Shown: positions 27,238 through 36,963 of the stretch, one piece after another
How positions within the stretch are numbered: the first letter of the stretch is position 1
How the letters are laid out: each line of letters starts with the position of its first letter
Source: Maribacter algicola
GTDB lineage: Bacteria > Bacteroidota > Bacteroidia > Flavobacteriales > Flavobacteriaceae
Assembly: GCF_003933245.1 (NCBI RefSeq)
Contig: NZ_QUSX01000001.1
Coordinates: 310,001-374,000, forward strand
Reading direction: 5' to 3'
Length of the DNA stretch: 64,000 nt
Notes under the pieces: model-generated
Told to the model about the DNA's origin: nothing
What the model saw: the letters and a program-made list of their open reading frames with translations, nothing else
Databases searched by the model: none
Translations under genes and position numbers: made by a program

Positions 27238-28596
27238 TCAATGCTCTACAATTTGCTTTACTTCGTTCAAATCCAATCCACCATAATTACCGGAACTCAT
27301 CAATAGAAGTGTCGTATTGGAATAATCCATATGTTGGATGAACGAATGAAAAGATTCCGCATCTCTAAAAACCTTAAGATCGTTTTGAGCAAAAGCCTCC
27401 ATAATCTGTTCCGGGGTAACTTCCTTCAATTTTTTAATGGCCACGGATTCCGGCAAAAAGAAAATAACGGCCTCGTCCGCTGCATCTAAGGCTCCCTTGT
27501 ATTGTTTCAAAAACTCCGGGTTAAAGCTACTATACGTATGCAGTTCCAAACAGGCAATCAATTTTCTGTCCGGGAATTGTTCCTTCACGGCCGTGGTAGT
27601 AGCCATGACCTTACTGGGCGCATGGGCAAAATCCTTAAAGGCTATGCAATTCTTGCCCTCCGCTATTTTTTCCAATCTTTTGGAAGCCCCTTTAAAAGAT
27701 GCTATCGCTTCATAAAAGTCTTCCTCGTCCACGCCCATATTCTGACAGATCCATTTGGCTCCCGCCAAATTGCCCAGGTTGTGCTTGCCAAATACCGCAA
27801 TGGGCATAGGCCCTTCAGGCGTTGACAACAGAGTTTCCCCATTCATTACTTCATAATCGGGCGTGCTATACGGGAGTTTTCTTATTTGGTTTTCCGAAGC
27901 TTCCACAACTTCCTTTACGACCGAGTCCTCTTCATTGAATGTGATACTGCCACCTTCAACGATGCTATCCACAAAAATGCGAAACTGTTCAACATAATTT
28001 TCAAAAGTTGGAAACACATTGATGTGATCCCAGGCGATTCCGCTCAATAGAGCAATATTCGGTCGATATAAATGGAATTTTGGCCTCCTATCTATGGGCG
28101 AGGATAAATATTCGTCCCCTTCCAAAACGATAAAATCGTTCTCCTCTGTCAAATGCACCATTCTGTCAAAACCTTCCAATTGGGCTCCTACCATATAGTC
28201 TACAGAAATCTGATGATAGTTGAGCACATGCAAGATCATGGACGTAATGGTCGTTTTGCCGTGGCTACCGCCTATAACAACCCTGGTTTTGTTTTTGGAA
28301 TGTTCGTATAGAAATTCGGGATAGGAATAAATCGTCAAACCAAGCTCTTGAGCCCTTAGCAATTCTGGATTGTCGGCTTTCGCATGCATTCCAAGTACCA
28401 CAGCGTCCAAGTCCCTTTGGACTTTTTCCGGAAACCACCCAAATTGTTCCGGTAAAAGCCCCTTGGCTTCCAATCTGGATTTTGACGGTTCAAAAATAAC
28501 ATCGTCACTCCCGGTTATGTGATATCCCTTGTGGGCAAGGGCCAAGGCCAGGTTGTGCATGGCACTGCCCCCAATGGCAATAAAATGTATTCGCAT
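27238..28596 (-). CDS. mpl: UDP-N-acetylmuramate:L-alanyl-gamma-D-glutamyl-meso-diaminopimelate ligase
   Basis: 452 residues, the length of Mpl. It has the Mur-ligase layout: an N-terminal Rossmann domain (IHFIAIGGSAMHNLALALA), the central ATPase domain with GGSHGKTT (109-116), and a C-terminal domain. Mpl joins recycled murein tripeptide to UDP-MurNAc, re-entering peptidoglycan synthesis. The DFAHAPSKV segment is characteristic of Mpl rather than MurC. It has its own consensus promoter 18-48 bp upstream. Confidence 0.92.
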   Translation of the reverse strand: MRIHFIAIGGSAMHNLALALAHKGYHITGSDDVIFEPSKSRLEAKGLLPEQFGWFPEKVQRDLDAVVLGMHAKADNPELLRAQELGLTIYSYPEFLYEHSKNKTRVVIGGSHGKTTITSMILHVLNYHQISVDYMVGAQLEGFDRMVHLTEENDFIVLEGDEYLSSPIDRRPKFHLYRPNIALLSGIAWDHINVFPTFENYVEQFRIFVDSIVEGGSITFNEEDSVVKEVVEASENQIRKLPYSTPDYEVMNGETLLSTPEGPMPIAVFGKHNLGNLAGAKWICQNMGVDEEDFYEAIASFKGASKRLEKIAEGKNCIAFKDFAHAPSKVMATTTAVKEQFPDRKLIACLELHTYSSFNPEFLKQYKGALDAADEAVIFFLPESVAIKKLKEVTPEQIMEAFAQNDLKVFRDAESFHSFIQHMDYSNTTLLLMSSGNYGGLDLNEVKQIVEH

Positions 28597-28613
28597 ATTC
28601 CTTAATTATAGGG

Positions 28614-28644
28614 TAAAGATACAGATTGAGGTTAGCTGAACAAA
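28614..28644 (-). promoter_or_regulatory. Consensus promoter of mpl
   Basis: On the minus strand TTTG (28641-28644), a 19-bp spacer and TATCTTTA (28614-28621) fit the Bacteroidota TTTG-N19-TAnnTTTG consensus with one mismatch at the last base of the -7 element. Start of transcription near 28607 would leave a leader of only about 10 nt before the mpl ATG at 28596. Confidence 0.65.
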
Positions 28645-28695
28645 CCATTTTAGGCCCTGTGATATTCTTTTTATCTTAGGAGGAAAATCAAAAAA

Positions 28696-29013
28696 ATGGA
28701 CTTAAGCCTTGAAACCATCTCATCTAAAGAAATTATGCCCGGATATCACGGAAAAATGGTGCATGCAGAAACCATGAGCATCGCCTATTGGACGGTCAAT
28801 GAAAACGCCGAAGTCCCGGAACATTCGCACATGCATGAACAGGTCATGCACGTGCTAGAGGGCACCTTTGAGTTTACCTTGGATGGAATTACCAAGGTTT
28901 ATAAACCTGGCGACATCGTAATCATAGCTCCACATAAAAAACATAGCGGAAAGGCATTAACACCCTGCAAGCTCATGGATGTATTTTGTCCGGTAAGGGA
29001 GGAGTATCGATAA
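28696..29013 (+). CDS. Single-domain cupin protein
   Basis: 105 residues forming one cupin barrel. Metal ligands are suggested by PEHSHMHEQ (His43, His45, Glu48 or Gln49) and KKHSG (His83). Family members include small metal-dependent isomerases and oxygenases as well as sugar-binding proteins, so the reaction cannot be assigned. A good Shine-Dalgarno-like AGGAGG lies at 28678-28683, 12 bp before the ATG, which is unusual here. It is divergent from mpl and followed by a GC-rich hairpin. Confidence 0.9.
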   Translation: MDLSLETISSKEIMPGYHGKMVHAETMSIAYWTVNENAEVPEHSHMHEQVMHVLEGTFEFTLDGITKVYKPGDIVIIAPHKKHSGKALTPCKLMDVFCPVREEYR

Positions 29014-29036
29014 GCCCCCTTGCCCCCAAAGGGGGG
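29012..29036. repeat. GC-rich palindromic repeat downstream of the cupin gene
   Basis: Perfect 7-bp arms ccccctt (29015-29021) and aaggggg (29029-29035) enclose a GC-rich loop, overlapping the cupin stop codon at its left edge. There is no T-tract, so terminator function is doubtful. The sequence resembles 19121-19146 in the rhomboid gene. From memory, elements of this type are scattered in flavobacterial intergenic regions. Confidence 0.6.
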
Positions 29037-29169
29037 AACTAAATTCAAGTTCAAATTCAAATATCAAGTTCAAAAATGATATAATTTACTGATATAGAAT
29101 GTAGGACTTGATGTTCAAATTGATTTTCCTTATCACTATAGACTTTTAACTTATAACTATTAACTAAGA

Positions 29170-29955
29170 ATGAACATATCTATCATAGGAAAAAAGGCCT
29201 TGGTTGGCGGAAGTAGCAGAGGAATTGGGAAGGCTATCGCCATACAATTGGCGGTAAGCGGCGCCAGCGTGACCCTGATGTCCCGAAGCGAGGAAAAATT
29301 AAAAAATATAGTCGCCAAATTACCCACCGACCATGGCCAGGTACATCAATATTTGACAGTGGACTTCTCCGATTTTCAATCGTTCCAAAAAATAATCACG
29401 GAGTATTTTAGCGAAAATTCCGTGGATATCCTCGTAAACAATACCCAAGGACCTCCTGCGGGTGGTGCCTTGGAAAAGAAGGTGCCGGATTACCAGGAAG
29501 CCTTTGACCTGCTCTTTAAAACCGTCGTTCTCACCACGGAATTGGCCCTGAAAGGGATGATGGAAAAAAATTGGGGAAGGATCATCAATGTGGCGTCCGT
29601 TTCGGTGAAGGAACCGTTGTCCTATTTGGCATTGTCCAACTCTATTCGCGCCGCGGTGGTCACTTGGGCCAAGTCCCTGGCCACGGATGTGGGCAAATAC
29701 CAAATTATCGTTAACAATGTACTTACGGGGTACTTTGATACGGACCGTATCGCCCAGCTCAATGCGAAAAAAGCGGAACAAATGGGCGTTCCAGAAAGTC
29801 AGGTGCGCAGAGAAATGGAACAGAAAGTTCCCCTACAGCGTATTGGCGACCCAAAGGAATACGGCTATTTGGCTACATTTCTAGCGTCGGACAAAGCCGC
29901 ATTCATTACCGGAACGAACATCCCTATTGATGGCGGACTCCTAAAATCACTATAG
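29170..29955 (+). CDS. SDR-family oxidoreductase with atypical active site
   Basis: 261 residues. The Rossmann motif is ALVGGSSRGIGKAIA (GGSSRGIG at 13-20) and the NNAG position reads NNTQGP (91-96). The Ser of the triad is present (INVASVSV, Ser143), but the usual YxxxK is replaced by the segment SYLALSNSIR (151-160): aligned residues become Leu153 and Asn157. If Tyr152 is used instead, the lysine is still missing. The C terminus (ITGTNIPIDGGLLKSL) is typical for the family. Activity and substrate are unknown. It stands alone with a 156-bp upstream gap. Confidence 0.88.
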   Translation: MNISIIGKKALVGGSSRGIGKAIAIQLAVSGASVTLMSRSEEKLKNIVAKLPTDHGQVHQYLTVDFSDFQSFQKIITEYFSENSVDILVNNTQGPPAGGALEKKVPDYQEAFDLLFKTVVLTTELALKGMMEKNWGRIINVASVSVKEPLSYLALSNSIRAAVVTWAKSLATDVGKYQIIVNNVLTGYFDTDRIAQLNAKKAEQMGVPESQVRREMEQKVPLQRIGDPKEYGYLATFLASDKAAFITGTNIPIDGGLLKSL

Positions 29956-30067
29956 TAATATCTGTTAAAGAGGACAAATCGATCACAGACTAACCCAAAA
30001 GGCCTGTTCGCTCATTTTTCATTGATAGCTCAATCAGTTTGGCACACTTTTGTTGTGTAAATTTAGC

Positions 30068-33000
30068 ATGATGAAAAAAATTTCTATAATCCTAAGTATA
30101 CTTCTGTTCTCACAACTAATGAACGGTCAAGAAGCCAATATGTCCTATAATGAACTCTGGAACCAGGTACTGAAACTTGAAAAGGATCAACTTACCCGTA
30201 GTGCCTATGATTTGGTTCAAAAAATCTATCAAAAAGCGGAGGGTGATGGAAGCGAAGTCCAACGAATAAAGGCTCTGTTGTTCACTTCAAAGTACCTATT
30301 GATTCTGGAGGAAGATGCGCAACTTTCCATTATAAACAAGTTTAAAACCGAAATTGCAAAGACGGCTTTTCCCACAAAGAACATTCTGGAAAGCTACCTG
30401 GCCAATCTCTATTGGCAGTATTTCCAGCAAAACCGCTATCAATTCTACAATAGAACGGCCACCGAAACCAAGGTCGATACGGTCGATTTTAGGACGTGGG
30501 ACCTTAGCACTCTGTTCAAGGAAATCGATATGCACTTTCAAAACGCTTTGTCGGATTCAAAAGCGCTCCAAAAAACCTACCTTAAGGAATATACCGAATT
30601 GTTGGAGACCGAAGAAGGTTCTGAAGTATATAGACCGACATTGTACGACCTTCTGGCACATGACGCGCTGAATTTCTATACTTCTAATGAAAACAGCATC
30701 ACCAGACCTGCCGATACATTTGAAATCGATGCTCCAGACTACCTGTGTGATGCCTATTCTTTCACACAACTGGATATCCCCACTCAGGATGACACTTCCT
30801 TGCAGTCAAAGGCCCTTCAACTATATCAGGAACTGGTTTCCTTTCACTTTTCGGATGCCAAGTTAGAGTCCCTGACCTTGGTCGATATTGATCGATTAAA
30901 TTTTATCCATGCCAATGCGGTTTTCTCCAATAAGGATGACGTTCTGGAGAAAGTACTCATAGAAAGTGCCGAAAATATTCGGCATCATGAGACATCGGGA
31001 CTTTACACCTACGAATTGGCCAAATTGTACAAAAACCAAGGCGATAGGTTTACCCCAGATGAACCCCAACACCGATGGAAATTAAAAGAGGCCATCGGCC
31101 TTTGTGATCAGGTCATAAGCCGATATCCAGGTACAAGGGGCGCACAACAATGCGAATATCTCGAATCACAGATCCGAACCCCGTCCCTGCAGCTGCAAAC
31201 GGAGAAATACATTCCCATAGAAAAGCCCGCGAAGCTTTTGGTGAATTACAAAAATAAAGCGTCACTGGATTTGCGAGCCTACCCAATTTCGGACAAACAG
31301 TGGGAAGACCTGAACAACCTGTATCCGGAATCCGAAAAACTGGAATTCATTAAAAAGCTAAAACCATCCAAGGAATGGTCCGTCAACTTGATAGATGAGG
31401 GCGATTATCAACTTCACAGCATCGAAATTCCCATGCCGGAACTTCCAAATGGCCAGTATTTGATTTTAGCCCTTTCTAAAGAGAATGACCTTGACAGTTT
31501 TGCCTACAGCGAGGTTCAGGTTACCAATTTGGCACTGCTACAAACAACGAGTGAAAACCAACATCTTTTTCAGGTGGTGGACCGAAACAACGGTGCCGCC
31601 AAACCCGGAGCCAAAGTGACCCTATACCACCGCGGTAACCTGATTTTGTCCAATAGCAAAAGTTATACTGCCGATAAAAACGGATTTGTTCGTATCCCGT
31701 TAGGTGGAAAAAGTTTGTCCGTTGAGCAAATAAAAGTGGTTTACAAGGACGACCGGGCGAATTTCGGCAATACCTACATCCGTCAAAAAAATAGGCAAAA
31801 CAACAGGCCAGAGGTGGTTCTTAACAGCTTTTTGTTCAAGGACCGAAGCATTTATAGACCGGGCCAACCGCTCTATTTCAAAGGGGTGCTGATCAAACTA
31901 AACGAAAATAAATCTACCCTGGTAACCGAGCAAAAGGTAACAGTTGAACTATACGACGCCAATGGCCAGAAGGCATTGGAACTGGAAGCCAAAACCAATG
32001 ATTTCGGTTCGTTTCAAGGTAGTTTTACCATACCAAATACGGGGCTTACCGGACAGTATTACCTATCGGTTACCGGACCCACCGGCCTTGTTCGGGAATA
32101 CAGTTACTTTTCGGTCGAAGAATACAAAAGACCCAAATTTGAGGTCGGTTTCGAACCCGTCACCGAGGTATTCAAAGTAAACGACTCCGCCACCGTAAAG
32201 GGCAATGCCAAATCCTTTGCCGGTAGCAACATCACAGATGCCAAGGTTAGTTATCGGGTAACGCGAAGCGTCAATTACCCCATTTGGTTTTCGTGGCGAA
32301 GGGGACCCGGCTATTGGAGAGAAAGTCAGGAAATAGCCCATGGGGAGCTACAAACGGATAACGCAGGAAATTTCAGTATCGATTTTAAGTCCCTACCAGA
32401 TCTCAAGGCATCCAAAGAAAATCTTCCCGTATTTTCTTATGTAATCACTGCCGATGTAACCGATGTCAACGGCGAAACGAGAACGGCTAGCACCACGGTC
32501 AACGTAGGCTATCACGCCATGACGGCCATTATTCTTTTGAACGAGCCCCTTAACAAGGCAAACACAGAAAATACGATCACCGTTACTACCCAAAACCTCA
32601 ACGGACAAAAAGTATCCGCCAAAGGAATACTGAAAATGTACAAATTGCAAGCTCCCGAACATGTACTCAGGCCTAGACCTTGGGAAGCGCCGGATTATCA
32701 GTATTGGAATAAATCCGATTTTAAGAAACTTTTCCCCCATGAAGCCTATAGGCAGGAACATTCGGTCGAATCTTGGGAGAAAGGCACGTTGGTCTTTGAA
32801 ACCGAATTTGATACCGGAAAAAGTGAATCCATCGGACTACCAAATCTTAAAAAATGGGAAACCGGAAGTTACCTCATTGAAGTGGAAAGTACCGATGTCT
32901 TTGGTCAGGAAGTCACCGCCAAAACGACTACAAAACTGATAGATCCCAAGGAAAAATCCCTACCTGACAATCAACTATTCCATGTAGAAACCGATAAGCA

Positions 33001-36000
33001 GAGCTATCAAACCGGCGACGCGGCAGAAATCACCTTTTTTAGCAATGCAAGGGATTTGAACATCACCTATTGGGTGGAAAAGGACGGTGAGCGCATCAAG
33101 ACCGATATCCTAACCGTGAAAAAAAATTGTGAATCTATCAGTGTTCCCGTAACTAAAGAGGATTTGGGAGGTTTCGCCGTTGGTTACAGTTTTACGGCCT
33201 ACAATTCCTTCCATTCGGGAACCGTTCAGGTATCTGTGCCCTACCCGGACGACGAGCTAGAAATTGAGATTGGAACCTTTCGGGATAAAATGGAACCTGG
33301 AACAGATGAAACCTGGAGCTTTAAAATAAAAGGCCCCAAGGGCGAAAAGGTTACGGCGGAATTGTTGGCCAGCATGTACGACGCCTCCTTGGATCAGTTC
33401 GTGTCCCATGATTGGTACTTTAATCCGTTGTATAGACCCACATACTACTCACGGTCATATGTAAATGCCTATTTAAGCTTTGGCACCGAAAATTTTAGGG
33501 ATTATTTCAATACAAATAGGTTATATAAGATATATCCCGGCCTACAATTCGACCAACTGGAGTGGTTTGGATTGAATTTTTGGAATAATAATATAAGAAT
33601 TAGAGGTTATGCCTCGGGGGTAATGAGGAAAAGTAAAATGGAAGCTCCCATGGCGATGAGCGATGCTTTGGATGCCGATACGAGTTTTGAAGGAGAGGCT
33701 CTAGAAGAAAGTGTAGCATTTTCCCAAAACAACCCTGAAACCTCAAAACCCAGGGAGGTAAACAACGCTGACACTGATTTTAGCGAGGTAATAATCCGCA
33801 AAAACCTTCAAGAAATGGCCTTTTTCTTTCCGCAATTGACCACGGATACCGAGGGGAATGTTTCCTTCAATTTTACCACACCCGAAGCCTTGACGCGCTG
33901 GAACCTTCAATTATTGGCGTATACAAAGGATTTGAAATCGGCGACCAAAACCCTATCCACCGTCACCCAAAAGGACTTGATGGTACTCCCTAATCCCCCA
34001 CGATTTCTACGAGAGGGCGATACCGTTACCATAAGTACTAAAATTGCCAACCTGTCCGAGAATACGTTGGAAGGGATGGGGCAATTGGAACTCACCGATG
34101 TCCTCACGGGAAAATCCATAGATGCGGCACTTGGAAATATGGAAAACCAAAAGCCCTTTAGTGTGGGGGCCAAGGGAAACACGCAGATTTCCTGGACCTT
34201 GACCATACCCAAAGGCATTCAAGGGGTACAATACAAAATCGTTGCAAAGTCGGGTACTTATAGTGATGGCGAGCAAGGTGCCTTACCTGTGCTTACCAAT
34301 CGCATGTTGGTTACGGAAACCCTACCCATGTGGGTGCGAAGTAATGAGGACAAGACCTTTGTTTTGGATAAGCTGAAAAATGTTTCCTCGAAAACCCTTG
34401 ACCACCAGAAATTGACCTTGGAAATAACTTCCAACCCGGCTTGGTATGCCGTACAAGCGCTGCCCTACCTCATGGAATATCCGTATGACTGCAATGAACA
34501 GACCTTTTCTAAATACTATGCGAATACCTTGGCGAGCCATATCGCGAATTCCAATCCACGAATCAAGGAAGTGTTCGACCAATGGGCCAACTCCGATGCC
34601 CTTTTGAGCAACTTGGAGAAAAATCAGGAACTCAAGTCGCTTTTGATCCAGGAAACACCGTGGTTGCGGGATGCGCAGTCGGAAACCGAGCAGAAGAAAC
34701 GTATCGGACTTTTGTTCAACCTGAACAAAATGAAAAACGAACAGGAAATGGCCTTACGAAAATTGGAAGAAGCCCAATTGCCTTCGGGTGGATGGCCTTG
34801 GTTTAATGGTGGTAGGGAAAATAGGTTCATTACCCAACATATCGCCATTGGTTTTGGGCATTTGGAGAAACTCACCGGTTCAAGCCCAAACTCAAATTCA
34901 AATGCAAGCTCCATGTTGGAATCCGCTATTTCCTATTTGGATGACGAATTTGTTACCGAATACGAGCGTATGAAAAAGTATTCCAAAGATCTTTCTAAGG
35001 ACCATTTAAGTCCAAACCAACTAAATTTCCTATACATGCGTAGCTTTTTTAAGGACATAAAAACCTCCAAAAAAGTATCGGAAATCATGGAATACTATTT
35101 AGGCCAAGCTCGGAAATATTGGGCCGATAGAAATTTATACTCCAAAGGTTTGATCGCGTTGACATTGTATCGGGCCGGAGATGAAGCATCGGCCCAGAAA
35201 ATCCTTCGTGCCTTGGAGGAAAACAGTGTACGATCCAAGGAATTGGGCATGTACTGGAAGGAAAACACGCCCTCTTGGTATTGGCATCAGGCACCCATCG
35301 AAACCCATTCCTTATTAATTGAAGCTTTTTCGGAAATCGGGAACGATACCAAGACCATTGACGAGCTAAAAGTCTGGCTATTGAAAAATAAACAGACCAA
35401 TCAATGGGAGACAACAAAGGCCACGAGCAATGCGGTCTATGCACTTTTATTACAAGGGAGCGATTGGCTGTCCGTCACTGATGCCGTTGATGTAAAAGTA
35501 GGCTCCATAGAAATTGACCCAAAAAAGCTTGAGAGCGTTCAGGTAGAAGCTGGCACTGGTTATTTCAAAACATCCTGGAACCCCCATGAAATAACCCCTG
35601 AAATGGCAACGATCCGTATTCAGAAGAAAGGCGAAGGAATTGCTTGGGGTGCGATGTATTGGCAGTATTTTGAGGATTTGGACCGAATCACCCCGGCAGG
35701 AAAGGAGGCCGGCAAGGCCTTGGAAGTAAGGAAAAAACTCTTCCTTAAAAAGAATACGAACAATGGGGAACTCCTGTCCGAAATCAAGCAAGGCACACAA
35801 CTGATCGTTGGAGATCTGGTACGGGTACGAATCGAACTGCAATCGGACCGGGATATGGAGTTTATCCACCTAAAGGATATGCGGGCCGCGGGTTTTGAGC
35901 CGGTAAATGTGCTATCCAGATACAAATGGCAGGACGGACTTGGGTATTACGAAAGCACCAAAGATGCCAGTACGAACTTTTTCTTTGACTTCATGCCCAA

Positions 36001-36136
36001 AGGTGTGTATGTTTTTGAATATGACCTTAGGGTCAACAATTCGGGGAATTTCAGTAATGGCATCACCACCATACAAAGCATGTACGCCCCAGAATTTACC
36101 AGTCATAGCGAAGGAATTCGGGTTATTGTAGAATGA
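30068..36136 (+). CDS. Alpha-2-macroglobulin-family protein
   Basis: About 2022 residues from the ATG at 30068; an upstream TTG at 30050 would add six residues ahead of a signal peptide that starts properly at MMKKISIILSILLFSQLMNG. MG domains run through most of the protein, with MG2-type FKDRSIYRPGQPLYFKGVLI. An acidic bait-like stretch (about 1187-1244, SDALDADTSFEGEALEES) precedes an A2M domain (LTTDTEGNVSFNFTTPEALT). The thioester site is intact: Cys1475 in YPYDCNEQTFSKYYAN. The family traps proteases; no penicillin-binding-protein gene adjoins it, unlike the E. coli arrangement. Likely periplasmic or surface. Confidence 0.94.
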   Translation: MMKKISIILSILLFSQLMNGQEANMSYNELWNQVLKLEKDQLTRSAYDLVQKIYQKAEGDGSEVQRIKALLFTSKYLLILEEDAQLSIINKFKTEIAKTAFPTKNILESYLANLYWQYFQQNRYQFYNRTATETKVDTVDFRTWDLSTLFKEIDMHFQNALSDSKALQKTYLKEYTELLETEEGSEVYRPTLYDLLAHDALNFYTSNENSITRPADTFEIDAPDYLCDAYSFTQLDIPTQDDTSLQSKALQLYQELVSFHFSDAKLESLTLVDIDRLNFIHANAVFSNKDDVLEKVLIESAENIRHHETSGLYTYELAKLYKNQGDRFTPDEPQHRWKLKEAIGLCDQVISRYPGTRGAQQCEYLESQIRTPSLQLQTEKYIPIEKPAKLLVNYKNKASLDLRAYPISDKQWEDLNNLYPESEKLEFIKKLKPSKEWSVNLIDEGDYQLHSIEIPMPELPNGQYLILALSKENDLDSFAYSEVQVTNLALLQTTSENQHLFQVVDRNNGAAKPGAKVTLYHRGNLILSNSKSYTADKNGFVRIPLGGKSLSVEQIKVVYKDDRANFGNTYIRQKNRQNNRPEVVLNSFLFKDRSIYRPGQPLYFKGVLIKLNENKSTLVTEQKVTVELYDANGQKALELEAKTNDFGSFQGSFTIPNTGLTGQYYLSVTGPTGLVREYSYFSVEEYKRPKFEVGFEPVTEVFKVNDSATVKGNAKSFAGSNITDAKVSYRVTRSVNYPIWFSWRRGPGYWRESQEIAHGELQTDNAGNFSIDFKSLPDLKASKENLPVFSYVITADVTDVNGETRTASTTVNVGYHAMTAIILLNEPLNKANTENTITVTTQNLNGQKVSAKGILKMYKLQAPEHVLRPRPWEAPDYQYWNKSDFKKLFPHEAYRQEHSVESWEKGTLVFETEFDTGKSESIGLPNLKKWETGSYLIEVESTDVFGQEVTAKTTTKLIDPKEKSLPDNQLFHVETDKQSYQTGDAAEITFFSNARDLNITYWVEKDGERIKTDILTVKKNCESISVPVTKEDLGGFAVGYSFTAYNSFHSGTVQVSVPYPDDELEIEIGTFRDKMEPGTDETWSFKIKGPKGEKVTAELLASMYDASLDQFVSHDWYFNPLYRPTYYSRSYVNAYLSFGTENFRDYFNTNRLYKIYPGLQFDQLEWFGLNFWNNNIRIRGYASGVMRKSKMEAPMAMSDALDADTSFEGEALEESVAFSQNNPETSKPREVNNADTDFSEVIIRKNLQEMAFFFPQLTTDTEGNVSFNFTTPEALTRWNLQLLAYTKDLKSATKTLSTVTQKDLMVLPNPPRFLREGDTVTISTKIANLSENTLEGMGQLELTDVLTGKSIDAALGNMENQKPFSVGAKGNTQISWTLTIPKGIQGVQYKIVAKSGTYSDGEQGALPVLTNRMLVTETLPMWVRSNEDKTFVLDKLKNVSSKTLDHQKLTLEITSNPAWYAVQALPYLMEYPYDCNEQTFSKYYANTLASHIANSNPRIKEVFDQWANSDALLSNLEKNQELKSLLIQETPWLRDAQSETEQKKRIGLLFNLNKMKNEQEMALRKLEEAQLPSGGWPWFNGGRENRFITQHIAIGFGHLEKLTGSSPNSNSNASSMLESAISYLDDEFVTEYERMKKYSKDLSKDHLSPNQLNFLYMRSFFKDIKTSKKVSEIMEYYLGQARKYWADRNLYSKGLIALTLYRAGDEASAQKILRALEENSVRSKELGMYWKENTPSWYWHQAPIETHSLLIEAFSEIGNDTKTIDELKVWLLKNKQTNQWETTKATSNAVYALLLQGSDWLSVTDAVDVKVGSIEIDPKKLESVQVEAGTGYFKTSWNPHEITPEMATIRIQKKGEGIAWGAMYWQYFEDLDRITPAGKEAGKALEVRKKLFLKKNTNNGELLSEIKQGTQLIVGDLVRVRIELQSDRDMEFIHLKDMRAAGFEPVNVLSRYKWQDGLGYYESTKDASTNFFFDFMPKGVYVFEYDLRVNNSGNFSNGITTIQSMYAPEFTSHSEGIRVIVE

Positions 36137-36237
36137 TTATGCTATTTCCCTCGATCAAAAGTAGGTTTGCCTAAAGGGTGGTTTTACATGTTTTGAAATG
36201 AATATAGTTTAGGGACAAACCTTTAAACGTATTTAAC

Positions 36238-36963
36238 ATGAAAAAGTCATTACAAATCTCTGTCAAGAATCCTTGTTCCGAAAATTTTGCTAATTTTAGA
36301 AGTACTGAACAAGGAGGTTTTTGCGACCAATGTCAAAAAGAAGTCATCGATTTTACAAGACTATCGGATTTGGAAGTCGTACAGCATTTTAAAAAGGACA
36401 ATGGTAGCACCTGTGGCCGATTCAGGATCTCCCAACTCAAAATCTATGAATTTGAATCCGTTGGCATCATGAACATGAATATCTTCCCAAAAAGTTTTGG
36501 CATTGCCAGTTTTTCGCTTTTGGCGCTGTGCGCGACCGCTCCCGTACAATCCCAGGAAGTTGCCCAAGCCACTCCAAAAATGGAAATGGTAATTTCCCAA
36601 AGAGTAGGCAGCAACTCTCTTGTGGCTGAGAGTTATACCGTACGGGGAACCGTTTTGGACGAAACCGATTTACCCTTGCCGGGTGTTAATGTAATACTCA
36701 AAGGAACTTCCATAGGCACGACGACCGATTATGATGGAAAGTTTGAGTTTCCTCAAAAGTTGGAAATCAACGACGTTTTGGTCTTTAGCTATATTGGGTA
36801 CGACACCAAAGAATATAAAGTTGCCGCAAGTCAAAACGATACCATCGATATTACCATCGTTTTCGATGCCACTGATATTGAGCTCATGGGCGATGTAGTA
36901 GTAGGTGACGCTTACAAATCCAAGAGAAACATTTTCCAAAAATTCATCGCACTCTTTAAATAA
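36238..36963 (+). CDS. Cys-motif/CarboxypepD_reg-like single-pass membrane protein
   Basis: 241 residues. The N terminus has four cysteines in a CX15CX2CX26C array (Cys13, Cys29, Cys32, Cys59) inside FCDQCQKEVIDFTRLSDLEV, suggesting a cytosolic metal-binding head. A hydrophobic helix (84-100) is followed by a linker and a CarboxypepD_reg-like beta-sandwich (134-208, LPLPGVNVILKGTSIGTTTD) that would be outside. The same sandwich motif opens the SusC receptor. A short basic tail (SKRNIFQKFIALFK) ends it. Its TAATG stop overlaps the next start. Function unknown. Confidence 0.82.
   Translation: MKKSLQISVKNPCSENFANFRSTEQGGFCDQCQKEVIDFTRLSDLEVVQHFKKDNGSTCGRFRISQLKIYEFESVGIMNMNIFPKSFGIASFSLLALCATAPVQSQEVAQATPKMEMVISQRVGSNSLVAESYTVRGTVLDETDLPLPGVNVILKGTSIGTTTDYDGKFEFPQKLEINDVLVFSYIGYDTKEYKVAASQNDTIDITIVFDATDIELMGDVVVGDAYKSKRNIFQKFIALFK

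Noticed and set aside
30050-30067. TTG start six codons upstream of the macroglobulin ATG
   Set aside because: The signal peptide begins properly at the ATG pair at 30068/30071; the extension would spoil it.
34007-34276. Long minus-strand ORFs inside the macroglobulin gene, and similar frames inside the ribosomal, fusA and susC genes
   Set aside because: They are antisense shadows of well-supported genes and have no independent start or family features.
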